Of a DNA stretch of 64,000 bases, positions 51,985 through 62,005 are shown one piece after another. The notes below the pieces were generated by a model. It saw only the letters and a program-made list of their open reading frames with translations, did no database searches and was not told the DNA's origin. How positions within the stretch are numbered: position 1 is the stretch's first letter; every line of letters begins with the position of its first letter. This DNA is from Megalobrama amblycephala (lineage: Eukaryota > Chordata > Actinopteri > Cypriniformes > Xenocyprididae): positions 15,268,686 to 15,332,685 of the forward strand of contig NC_063052.1 in the NCBI RefSeq assembly GCF_018812025.1, written 5' to 3'. Position numbers and translations under genes: made by a program.

Positions 51985-52221
51985 TCCGGAGAAATACGAA
52001 AAATGGCTATTTTTGCTTATAATTTCTGAACGGTTTGTCCAAATCATAAAAGTAGTCTCGTTAGATTCAGGGCATCAAATGTCATCCAATTTTCCCATCT
52101 TGGCCATTTCGGATGAGATATTTTAAGATTTTGGTACTTTACGAACGCGTGAACGTATTATTACGAAACCCGGAATGGGTCATCGGCATGATGCCCTGAA
52201 GGAGTCTGAGAAGTTTCGGAC

Positions 52222-52237
52222 CAGCGCCACCTAGTGG
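52222..52237 (-). promoter_or_regulatory. CTCF-like motif in repeat
   Basis: Minus strand CCACTAGGTGGCGCTG fits the CTCF core CCASYAGRKGGCR at every position. It lies 253 bp from the previous motif in the same orientation. Confidence 0.45.
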
Positions 52238-52627
52238 TGAAAAAATATTTACATGCTTATAACTTTGGATGAGGTTGACTTATTTTCACTCCTGAATCCT
52301 TGCAGAGTCCAACGATACCAAACATGCTAGGTTTCGCCTCATGGTTAGTGCAACGTTGTGATTTAGCGTTTAAACAACATTCATGAATATCTTCAAAACC
52401 ATTAGTCCGATCGAGACGAAACCACCTTGGAAAAATCAGAAACATAGGTCATTGACTAAATTCTAATGGCCAAATGTCAACATTTTTATAGTAAGTGGCA
52501 AAAAAATGCAATCAAAGTCAGGTTTGTGTAATTTTTTATGTGTTAATATGCATAAATGTCTATAACTCCTAAACAAAATCAGATATCCTCACCAAATTTG
52601 ACACACTTCTGTATGGGGGCACTTTGA

Positions 52628-52629
<2 letters not shown>

Positions 52630-52665
<36 letters not shown>
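52630..52665. repeat. (CA)n microsatellite
   Basis: About 18 CA units just left of the Tc1-like insertion. Confidence 0.97.
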
Positions 52666-52671
<6 letters not shown>

Positions 52672-52712
52672 AAAAAACGGTGGGACTGCGCCACTTGGTA
52701 TATATAATTATA

Positions 52713-54311
52713 TACAGTGGGTACAAAAAGCATTCAGACCCCCTTAAATTCTCTAAAAACTCTTTGTTATATTGCAGCCATTTGCTAAAATCATTTAAGT
52801 TCATTTTTTTTTCCTCATTAATGTACACACAGCACCCCATATTGACGGAAAAACACAGAATTGTTGACATTTTTGCAGATTTATTAAAAAAGAAAAACTG
52901 AAATATCACCCTTTTGATCTAATACAGCCATGCGTCTTTTTGGGAAATATGCAACAAGTTTTTCACACCTGGATTTGGGGATCCTCTGCCATTCCTCCTT
53001 GCAGATCCTCTCCAGTTCTGTCAGGTCGGATGGTAAACATTGGTGGACAGCCATTTTTAGGTCTCTCCAGAGATGCTCAGTTGGGTTTAAGTCAGGGCTC
53101 TGGCTGGGCCATTCAAGAACAGTCACAGAGTTGTTGTGAAGCCACTCCTTCGTTATTTTAGCTGTGTGCTTAGGGTCATTGTCTTGTTGGAAGGTAAACC
53201 TTTGGCCCAGTCTGAGGTCCTGAGCATCTGGAGAAGGTTTTCGTCCAGGATATCCCTGTACTTGGCCACATTCAACTTTCCCCCGATTGCAAGCAGTCGT
53301 CCTGTCCCTGCAGCTGAAAAACACCCCCACAGCATGATGCTGCCACCACCATGCTTCACTGTTGGGACTGTATTGGACAGGTGATGAGCAGTGCCTGGTT
53401 TTTTCCACACATACCGCTTAGAATTAAGGCCAAAAAGTTCTATCTTTGTCTCATCAGACCAGAGAATCTTATTTCTCACCATCTTGGAGTCCTTCAGGTG
53501 TTTTTTAGCAAACTCCATGCGGGCTTTCATGTGTCTTGCACTGAGGAGAGGCTTCCATCGGGCCACTCTGCCATAAAGCCCCGACTGGTGGAGGGCTGCA
53601 GTGATGGTTGACTTTCTACAATTTCTCCCATCTCCCGACTGCATCTCTGGAGCTCAGCCACAGTGATCTTTGGGTTCTTCTTTACCTCTCTCACCAAGGC
53701 TCTTCTCCCCCGATAGCTCAGTTTGGCCGGACGGCCAGCTCTAGGAAGGGTTCTGGTCGTCCCAAATGTCTTCCATTTAAGGATTATGGAGGCCACTGTG
53801 CTCTTAGGAACCTTAAGTGCAGCAGAACATTTTTTTGTAACCTTGGTCAGATCTGTGCCTTGCCACAATTCTGTCTCTGAGCTCTTCAGGCAGTTCCTTT
53901 GACCTCATGATTCTCATTTGCTCTGGCATGCACTGTGAGCTGTAAGGTCTTATATAGACAGGTGTGTGGCTTTCCTAATCAAGTCCAATCAGTATAATCA
54001 AACACAGCTGGACTCAAATGAAGGTGTAGATCCATCTCAAGGATGATCAGAAGAAATGGACAGCACCTGAGTTAAATATATGAGTGTCACAGCAAAGGGT
54101 CTGAATACTTAGGACCATGTGATATTTCAGTTTTTCTTTTTTAATACATTTGCAAAAAATGTCAACAATTCTGTGTTTTTCTGTCAATATGGGGTGCTGT
54201 GTGTACATTAATGAGGAAAAAAAATGAACTTAAATGATTTTAACAAATGGCTGCAATATAACAAAGAGTGAAAAATATAAGGGGGTCTGAATATTTTCCG
54301 TACCCACTCTA
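52713..54311 (-). mobile_element. Full-length Tc1-like transposon with ~200-bp inverted repeats
   Basis: TA at 52713-52714 and 54310-54311 flanks a roughly 1.6-kb element. Ends read CAGTGGGTACAAAAAGCATT and AGTGGGTACGGAAAATATTC (right end read inward). The inverted repeats extend about 200 bp through GCAGCCATTTGCTAAAATCA and ATGTACACACAGCACCCCAT to the AAAAACTGAAATATCAC block, and then differ. The transposase gene is nearly full length but frameshifted. Confidence 0.93.
52884..53917 (-). pseudogene. Tc1-like transposase gene, frameshifted (DD34E)
   Basis: Most likely starts at the ATG at 53917 (MRIMRSKELPEELRDRIV), the paired-type DNA-binding region. That region continues in another frame (ALKVPKSTVASIILKWK, then TLPRAGRPAKLS with a GRPR-like linker). 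The catalytic domain follows: LWSDET (first Asp), [26 protein letters not shown] (second Asp), [15 protein letters not shown] (Glu). It ends near MAVLDQKGD. Frame changes occur near 53832, 53625 and 53225, each fitting a single-base indel, so no full protein can be made. All three catalytic residues survive. It belongs to the Tc1/mariner cut-and-paste transposases. Confidence 0.92.
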
Positions 54312-55419
54312 TATATCTATAGTTGAACAAAACATGAAATTGGCTCTAAATACAGTAACGTGTGTCTGATTGACTTCAAAATTGACAAAGTGTCTTTGTC
54401 TCAGTTGCTATTATAGTCCATTATGACACTGTTGGTCTGTTTGCTTCCCTGTTTGCTTCTGTTGCTTAATTGACCGTTCGCAAAGACCCGCCATGCTGCT
54501 CTCACGCCACACATCATGTTCTCATGCAGTGAAAAAGAGAACACTGACAATGCATCGACAGACAAGATATTTTGATATGAAACGAAGTCTCAAATGTCAA
54601 ATTTTGTCATTTTTAAAGAAATTTAAACAAATATCATTTTGTGGCTCTTTAACGTGTCGTGACAGATCGCTGTAGCGCCTCAGCTCAAGCGGCTCATGAA
54701 CCGATCATCTCTTCCTACTAGTTCATTTATAGCATCAAATAAACATGAATGAACATCAGAAGGAATGTTGTTTCAACCGCGGAAAGACGTCAGTACACAC
54801 CACTTTAAGTTCAAGTCCACCGACGTTAATCTACTAACTCCTGACTGCTTTATCGGACAAAATGCCGGATTCGGCGTTATGACTGGTTAGATTGCCTGTC
54901 AATCAAACTCCCGGCGAAGGGTCAATTGCTGTTTACAGCTATATTTATTATTATTATTTTCAATTATTTTTTTATTCATAGCTGTTGTTTTGATTTTTAC
55001 TTATTTTTGTACAGCTGATTGTTTGTCTGTGTCATTTTGTACGTTATGAAGATGACAAAACATCAATAACAATATGCATTATGATATGTTTTTCATGTGT
55101 TTTAATGCATTATACTTTCTAAAGGTGTGTTCAATGAATAAATAAGAATTACATTGTATTAATGCATTATAAAGTGCAAAATTAATGCATTAAAAATACT
55201 TTTATAATGCATTAAATATAAAGGCTTTACGTAAAGTGTAATTGCATTCCATGTGGTAATGCAAAAACTGGAAATTACTGTAAAAAAGGACAAATAAGAA
55301 ATGTATCAGTAAACTACAAAAAAATTATATAATGAGTCATAATACTGCCTGCCAGTAAAATTATTATAATGGACAAAACAAAACTAAACACAAAAACAAA
55401 ACTCTTGTTTTAATTACTG
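54312..55419. other. Unique or old-repeat DNA
   Basis: No supported gene. 55040-55243 has repeated TAATGCATTATA words and carries the right counterpart of the 51353 repeat end. 54470-54900 is of balanced composition. 55250-55420 is AT-rich. Confidence 0.45.
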
Positions 55420-55638
55420 TTAAACGACTTTCCAGTGGAGCTGAGCCAGTGCAAACACCATCTCTTTGTTCACGGCCTGTGTCAACTTATCTTTGTGTAA
55501 GTGACAGAGAAATGGCTTTAAAAATTTAACAGCATCTTGGACTTCAGCATACTGATCAAACGCTCCATACTTGGCTTCTTCTGCATACTGTTGTGACTGT
55601 TTTCCAGCGCTACTACAATGACTATTTAAAGTCAGCAT
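55420..55638 (-). other. 72-codon protein-like open frame, unrecognised
   Basis: The minus frame reads like real protein (GKQSQQYAEEAKYGAF, VQDAVKFLKPFLCHLH, LTQAVNKEMVFALAQL) with mixed charged and helical sequence rather than repeat. It has no domain I can name. Downstream on its sense strand there is TTTAACAGTAATT but no clear donor. It could be an exon, a processed gene fragment or part of a transposon. Confidence 0.3.
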
Positions 55639-56504
55639 GTCTTTTCTCCCCTAATGTGACACATATTGAAATGAAATGCTTTGCAAACAAGAACAAATGT
55701 AGGGCGGGGCTTGATTTTGTCTGTGGGGAATTGATTGGATGGTTGTGGTTTGCAATTGGTGGATCTCATGTGAGTGACAGGATGCCCCGCCATCATCATC
55801 AGAGAAGAGGGAGGAGTTATTCTGATTCAAGATTATGAGGGAACAATAAATTATGCATCATTAAATTTAAAATAAATACTGTAATATTCCATATAAAAAA
55901 CAAGAATTGTTCATTTTGATACACATATATGAACCAAAGGTATGTCTCTCTGGCCGCAAATCACATCTTTCTACATTGACGGCCATTTAAAAGTAGTTGT
56001 GCGTTCTGATGAAATAAAATGGTTTGCAAGCAACATATAAATCACAAATAAGACGTTATATTACAGTAGCTGGATTCCACAAATGCGAGACATCAGGGCA
56101 GATAAACTCACTCTCTTTCTCCCTGTGGTTTCTGGACTGGCGTACTCGTCTCCAGTCCTGATGAATGGACTATCTTAAAGCTCTCCCTCCCTCCACCCCG
56201 GCACTGTCACTCGAGGGACCTGTCCCTTTTACATGTGAACCAAAATTCTGGCTAATTACTGCTTCAACAACCAGGAGGGATGACAGACAGAAGGACAGAG
56301 GGGGGCTGGGGTGGCTCTGGGGCCTATAAAGATGGAAATTAACCTCGATTTCTCTGACAAAACTCTCACTCTGTACTTGAGAAACACTGAGGCTGCTTGG
56401 AATGGAGACGGAAACTCCTCAGGTGATACTGTAACATACTTCACATAGTTTAACCGCAGCTGCATTCATGAGTCCCGAGAGGACCTTTCATTCTCTCATT
56501 CTTT

Positions 56505-56541
<37 letters not shown>

Positions 56542-56787
56542 ACATACATGCACACAACCTGGCAGGCTGATTAGTAGCCCCTCAAACTATAAGTGCATGA
56601 CTGCCAAGTACGTCCCTACGCAGATCCATACAGAGTTCCATCCAAAAGGCCAGATTATGCTGCCAAATTACCTACTTTACATGGCTGAGGACCAAAGTCT
56701 AAATGAAAAATGCCAGTGAGAACAGATTTTGAAATCTGTGAATCTGGTGCTGAACAGAAATTCACTGTGAAAATGGCAGTAATTCAT
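55639..56787. other. Unique DNA with a possible repeat piece
   Basis: 55695-55850 contains GGGCGGGGCTTGATTTTGTC and TGGTGGATCTCATGTGAGTG, similar in style to interspersed elements. 55900-56500 is unique. A (CT)n run lies at 56508-56538. No gene supported. Confidence 0.4.
56508..56538. repeat. (CT)n microsatellite
   Basis: About 14 CT units. Confidence 0.95.
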
Positions 56788-56920
56788 TAAAAAATAAAAT
56801 AAAATAAAATAAAATAAAATAAAATAAAATAAAATAAAATAAAATAAAATAAAATAAAATAAAATAAAATAAAATAAAATAAAATAAAATAAAATAAAAT
56901 AAAATAAAATAAAATAAAAT
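56788..56920. repeat. (AAAAT)n pentanucleotide repeat, ~26 units; (TTTTA)n in samd12 sense
   Basis: About 133 bp of uninterrupted AAAAT, ending at GTATATACAG. On the samd12 sense (minus) strand it reads TTTTA/ATTTT. It lies 5' of the recognised exon, so in the intron before it. No TTTCA (TGAAA) tract is present. Confidence 0.97.
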
Positions 56921-56925
56921 GTATA

Positions 56926-57578
56926 TACAGTACTGGTCAAAGTTTGGACACATTACTATTTTTAATGTTTTTGAAAGATGATCATCAAGGCTGCATTTAT
57001 TTGATCAAAAATACAGAAAAATCAGTAATATTGTTAAATATTAATACAATTTAAAATTATGTTTTTCTATTTTAATATACTTTAAAATATAATTAATTTT
57101 TGTTATGCAAAGCTGAATTTTCAGCATCATTACTCCAGTCTTCAGTGTCACATGATCCTTCAGAAATCATTCTAATATGATGATTTATGATCAATGTTGG
57201 AAACAGTTGTGCTTCTTTATATATTTTTTTATAACCTGAGATACTTTTTTTTAGGATTCTTTGATGAATAAAAAGTTAAAAAAGAACAGCATTTATTTAA
57301 AATAGAAATAAATCATCATATTAGAATGATTTCTGAAGGATCATGTGACACAGAAGACTGGAGTAATGATGCTGAAAATTCAGCTTTGATCACAGAAATA
57401 AATTATATTTTAAAGTATATTAAAATAGAAAAACATAATTTTAAATTGTAATAATATTTCATAATTTTACTGATTTTTCTGTATTTTTAATCAAATAAAT
57501 GCAGGCTTTATGAGCAGAATAGTCTTCTTTCAAACACATTAAAATATTAATGCGTCCAAACTTTTGACTAGTATTGTA
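56926..57578. mobile_element. Tc1-type fold-back element
   Basis: TA at 56926-56927 and 57577-57578 flanks ends CAGTACTGGTCAAAGTTTGG and CAATACTAGTCAAAAGTTTG (right end read inward). Arms of about 280 bp pair across a short centre: GAATTTTCAGCATCATTACT near 57115 pairs with AGTAATGATGCTGAAAATTC near 57362, and GATCCTTCAGAAATCATTCT near 57155 with its inverse near 57329. TA duplication and very long inverted repeats suggest a Tc1/mariner-mobilised fold-back element; single arms are scattered elsewhere in the window. Confidence 0.85.
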
Positions 57579-58640
57579 CACTACAAACATAAGCCTGACG
57601 TACAAGTGTAGAAGAGGAAATTAGGACTGCAATAGCTTATCTTCAGTCTTCCTAAAGTTTCTAGGACGTCCCTATAGGACAATTTAATAAGTCCAAATCA
57701 CTTGAAGGAGATTGAGCTGTTATCATTATTTGGACTGTCCTTTTGCTGAGCCCATATTGATCACTAGATAAGAGGACAATGGCATTTGGCATTTAATCAA
57801 AAGAGGGCAGATAGTGAGAGTTTCACAGATGAATAGAATGGGATACTCAGCATTGTTCATTTGTTCTGGCAATAACAATGTAACTTCGACTAAATGATTT
57901 CAAGGAGTAAAATTAGTGTAATATTAAAGCAGTTCAAGTGTGTAATTGTTACTTTCTCATATACAAGACTAATATGGAGAAACAACCAAGTAAGCCATTT
58001 TAGGCACTGAGATGAAATCAGCACAAACCAACCAGCCTGATTGTGTGAGTTTGGGGGTGGGGCTTATGCTGGTTGGACCAATAGCAGACAGGGGTGAGTG
58101 TTTCAGAAAACTCTAATAATTGCATTTGTGGCTCTAGTAGTTGAGAAAGTTCTCTTTAGCTCAAATAAAATGTATTTGGGAGAATGTGAAAAACAACAAC
58201 AACTGCGACAACCAAAGACACAAATCATTATGAATGAACACTGAGATCATGCCATGTCTTCCCACATGACATGCACACTAGGAAAGATTTTATAGCAAAT
58301 TTTGATGCTTTGCCGCAGGCTTTCATTACCCCTGAATGTAAATCTACAGCATTATCAAGATGCTCATTACACTCCATCCAGAAAAACGTCAGTTGTGTGG
58401 GTCATCCGCTCCATACAAACCACTCATCTCTACATCCATCAGAACGTGACCATTTCCTGCTTATAACAGCTATAAACACTTGCGGAGGGAGTGATCACAA
58501 GTCGAATTATTAATTGATAATGTGACCACCAAAACACCGTTCCACACCCTCCCCTCCATCCCTCAGAATCCTTCAAAACACAAAAATTGCAGTATTTTCA
58601 TTCAGGCCACATCATGTTCTTATCCTCCAACATCACCACA
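57579..58640. other. Unique intronic DNA
   Basis: 57640-57860 is unique and conserved-looking (GCCCATATTGATCACTAGAT). The plus frame 58271-58513 has no domain. No gene claimed. Confidence 0.4.
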
Positions 58641-58642
58641 AT

Positions 58643-58870
58643 TCAATCTGATCTTTCCTCTCCTTCCTTCTCCACAGAATACTGAAAAATTGATCTGATG
58701 GCTCTGAATTGCATCCCTGTGGAACACTGCAATTTCAGATGCTCATACCTCATCATCCCGCTCGCGGAAATCACCGCGCGCCACCGAGGGCTGATCTGTG
58801 AAGACATCGTGCTGAATCCCAAATACACACGACCGCTGTCCTGAGCGCTCGAATTCTGCTGCGTTATAGT
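58643..58870. other. CpG-containing block with small frames open on both strands
   Basis: The plus strand has a complete 48-codon ATG frame at 58698-58844 (MALNCIPVEHCNFRCSYLII...). The minus strand has MSSQISPRWRAVISASGMMR leading to ATGAG|GTATGAG, a good donor, and a third frame SCVFGIQHDVFTDQPSV over the same bases. A TATATATA lies about 40 bp upstream of the minus frames (58874-58881). It could be a first exon on the minus strand or conserved non-coding DNA; I cannot choose. Confidence 0.3.
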
Positions 58871-59035
58871 GGGATATATATAGCATTATTCAGAAATGAT
58901 TGGCATGTTCAGAGTCCTGAGTCTCTCCATCAGTGTCGACTCCGGTTTGAACAATGTAAGGCTGAACACCGTCGTCATTTTGGCTGCGTGAGATTCTCCA
59001 GCTTTGTTGTTGTTGAGCAACCGAAGCACGAGCTG

Positions 59036-60984
59036 TTAACCCTTCAAGACCTGAAAGCTGTTTTAGAGTTGTTGTTTTTTTTTTCTTTCTGAGCAACATA
59101 CACAAAAGTAAAGACTCATAACTCCAAAGCTGTAGCAAGGAGAGTCAAAAGTTTTTAAATTTTTAGAAAATATAAATTACATTACATTTCAGTGCTTCCC
59201 ACAGGTTTGAAATATACTTGCGGTGGTAGCCGGGTGAAAAATACTCCTATTACCCACGGCACAAAAATGGTCTACTACATGTGACAAACAAATAATGTGT
59301 GATTGGTAACGGTATTTTTATTTATTGAAATTAATTTTAATTACATAGCATATTACATTTAATAACATAATAATATTATGCATTATTATGCATTGTAAAT
59401 TATGCAAAATTACAGCATTTAAATGGTTTACATTTTCCTATGTTCTCCTTGCTGTCATATAGTGTCTCTCTCAGTGAATGGGACACAGATTTTTACTAGT
59501 AAAATTTATAAAATGAATAATATATATGTCAAATAATGTTCTTAGTCTTTTCTTCCTGTGGGGGAGACTACAATAATTTACTATGAATTAAATGGAAATC
59601 AAATTAAATATAATTTATTGTGTAACTAAAATACCAATAATGCCCAAAAGAAAAAGAAAAAACTTAGCGTGTGACTTTTAATTATAAACAAGCCCGAAAT
59701 ACACCGGGACTCTTATTTTGAAATGTCTGTACTATTGCAGGCTAATCCTTCAGATTCTTACAATCGTCTAAAACATTTTATATAAAGGCTATGAAGTAGA
59801 CTTTGTAATAATTCATCAACTTGAGTTCATTAGCAATCGCTTGGCATAAATCTGCGCTTTTCATTGATTGAGAATCACTTTGAAGCAGTCTGAAGCGCTG
59901 TTGCGCGAGCTTGTAGAACACACAACAGCACCCCCTTGTGACTTTGCAAAATGCAGCGCCCATGGGAACGTTAGCGGGAGTAAACGGTTCTGACGCACAC
60001 ATAACGAGCAGGTACGAAACGACTAGTTAATCGTTCACGGATGGTTTCATTATCTTGCGCGGATATAAAAGTATAAGAGGATAAAAATAATAAAAGCAAA
60101 AATGTGTCTCCGAATATACTTGGGCAGCCGTTATTATATGTGGGCCGCCCGCCCAAGTAAAGTCTATGTGTGGGAAGCACTGCATTTGGACATTTTCGTG
60201 CTGAGAAACTGCTGATAAAAGCCAAAAAAAAAAATATTTTTTATAATTTTTCTTTTTTTTTTATTTGACATGGAATAACTCAGGAAGGCAATAAGTTTAG
60301 AGAAAAATTATTATTTTTTTGATGCTCTCCTACATGTGAGCTGCATCTGGTTCAAATTTTGTAGTGATAGCATTAGGTATAGTTGAATAAATTGTTATTC
60401 ATTTTTTGCAGCCAGGTGGCGCCCATGGGCTTTAAACTCCAGTTTAGAGGCAATTCTCAGCACTCGTTAGGAGTTTTTCAAATTCAAAAAAGATGAGATT
60501 CTAAGCTTTAAGATGATACCTATTTTGTGGGTATCTCATGGATGGGTCCGGGAACACTGAATACACACTGCATCCCGGAAAGATGAGAGACATGTTTTAG
60601 CCAAGTATGTTAAATCATTCCGTGAGTAATATCTTGTGATCAACGCAATATATTATGTTGATTTTGGGTTCAAATTAATCATGAGAATCTGCTTTAAATA
60701 ATGATGCCATTTTCTATGACCTGTGCATTTTTCATGAAATTATGAGCATATGAAATCTACATATTTGTGCTGTTCTTGTTGTAAACGCATATTACTCAGA
60801 CTCATTAGAGGGTGAAAACAACGTAACAGAAGCATGTTGGAGGCTTGATCTGAACGTGTAAAGTCTCTGGTTTTGTATGCAAAAAGAATTTTTGTGCTAC
60901 CTATATGGGTTCAGTTTTTATTGGCTCTTAAAGAGAGACACGCAAATGGGAGCGCCGGCGCTCCATCCGGTCTTAAAGGGTTAA
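59036..60984. mobile_element. piggyBac-like element inserted at TTAA
   Basis: TTAA at 59036-59039 and 60981-60984. Ends CCCTTCAAGACCTGAA and, read inward on the right, CCCTTTAAGACCGGAT. The unoccupied site (TTAA between GAGCTG and AGCTCC) is preserved in the related copy at 27836-28580. No transposase frame; a further hAT-like element sits inside at 59185-60187. Confidence 0.88.
59185..60187. mobile_element. hAT-like element with 5-bp duplication
   Basis: Ends CAGTGCTTCCCACAGGTTTG and, read inward on the right, CAGTGCTTCCCACACATAGA. CATTT immediately flanks both ends (59185-59189 and 60183-60187). CAGTG-type termini suit hAT; the 5-bp rather than 8-bp duplication suggests a less usual hAT lineage or partial decay. 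About 990 bp, no transposase. Confidence 0.75.
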
Positions 60985-61042
60985 AGCTCCGCCCTCTTCT
61001 GGAAAGGGGCCCGAGAGAAGCAGCTCATTTGCATTTAAAGGG

Positions 61043-61542
61043 ACACTGCCTTATAAAAAGTTTGGAAATGCCCTAGAAAAGTGGGGTTTTGGACAATATT
61101 GGCATGAATCCTTTTTAATTTGTGATAATTTTGCACTGATAAGGGACAACACAAACTACGGAAACATATTTTATTGCATAAACAGTTTATACATAGAAAA
61201 AACTTAGCAGCTATCTAACCTAAACTGGGTTCTGATTGGTTCATTGTATTCTAAACTTAATTGGCAATCAATTGTTGAAGCTATTAAGGTGTGCTGACCC
61301 AAAAATCTGTTACAAACCTGGGCCAAGTTTAAACCAGTAACCAGCACCACAGCTGGCAAAGGGGCATGTCTGACTTTGACATGTATATATTGCCATTATT
61401 ATGTAATCAAAATGAAAATTATTATTGCTGGTCTTCAATGATAATGTCAAGTTACTTTAATGTATTTGCTCCAAAAAAATGATGATATTGTCCAAAACCA
61501 CACTTTGCCAGGGGTGTTTCCAAACTTTTGGAGGGCAGTGTA
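61043..61542. mobile_element. Non-autonomous Tc1/mariner-like element
   Basis: Left end ACACTGCC...AAAAGTTTGGAAATGCCC, right end GGGGTGTTTCCAAACTTTTG followed by GAGGGCAGTGTA. Inverted repeats of about 55 bp reach GTTTTGGACAATATT. TA is intact on the right, but the left flank reads GA. Compared with the related copy at 27836-28580, about 80 bp of host element is missing at this junction. Confidence 0.78.
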
Positions 61543-61634
61543 TGTGGGGTATTTTGAGCTGAAACTTCACAAGCACATTCTGGGGACACCAGAGACTTGT
61601 AAAAGGGCATTATAGGTCCCCTTTAACTTTTCTG

Positions 61635-62005
61635 ACCCTTTTATTATTACAGCATATCAGTTGTTTCTCATATCAGAGGGTCAAAATCCATCTGCATTAT
61701 ATTAATTACACACATTCCATGTTTAAAGTCAGTTCTAATGAATGCAAGAGGACAAAACTCCCTGAAACGCCTCCACTGTAGTCTTGAGTTTTCTTCACAA
61801 TATTCCTCATTTAAATAATTCATATGCAGAATAAAGGGGCGGGGCCTGGTTGAGTTAGTTAGTAGTGTGTTGAAACTGGCGGTTATGGTAAGGGGCGGAA
61901 CCAATCACAACACACTGCTCCAGCCGACCAATCAGAGCACACTGTGCTTTTCAGAAGGATGGAGAATATGGGGAAAATAATGTGATTTTGAACCAAGGTC
62001 ATGAT
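61635..62005 (+). repeat. Interspersed repeat with CCAAT words, copy 2
   Basis: Inverted match to 32440-32770: TTTAAATAATTCATATGCAG, GGGGCCTGGTTGAGTTAGTT, CAATCACAACACACTG, CCAATCAGAGCACACTGTGC. This copy is longer at the left (GAGGGTCAAAATCCATCTGC). Confidence 0.75.

Larger units (their letters stand above)
51455..52680 (+). repeat. GCGCCACC-bearing interspersed repeat, copy 2
   Basis: Begins near CTATGGCAGCCCATAGAACC and matches 29271-31395 in reverse: AACTCCTCCTAGGCCGTTGC, CTAACTCAATCCCTCTAGCG, GAAACAAGTTTTTCCTCTGA. It also contains TTAGATTCAGGGCATCAAAT and ends near the (CA)n at 52630. Three CTCF-like words lie at 51568-51582, 51969-51984 and 52222-52237. The 121-codon frame at 51761-52126 has no domain and is not conserved in copy 1. 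Confidence 0.75.
58912..61626 (+). mobile_element. TTAAAGGGGACC-type transposon, interrupted copy
   Basis: Inverted copy of the 27836-28580 element. Left body: CTCCATCAGTGTCGACTCCG and GAGATTCTCCAGCTTTGTTG. Middle: AGCTCCGCCCTCTTCTGGAA and CAGCTCATTTGCATTTAAAG. Right end: ATTTTGAGCTGAAACTTCAC, then TATAGGTCCCCTTTAA. Two separate insertions split it, a piggyBac-like one at 59036-60984 and a Tc1-like one at 61043-61542. Confidence 0.85.

Noticed and set aside
51761..52126. 121-codon plus-strand frame
   Set aside because: Inside the GCGCCACC repeat and not maintained in the other copy at 29271-31395.
56788..56920. TTTCA-type pathogenic motif within the TTTTA tract
   Set aside because: The tract is uniform AAAAT on the plus strand; no TGAAA/TTTCA units are present.
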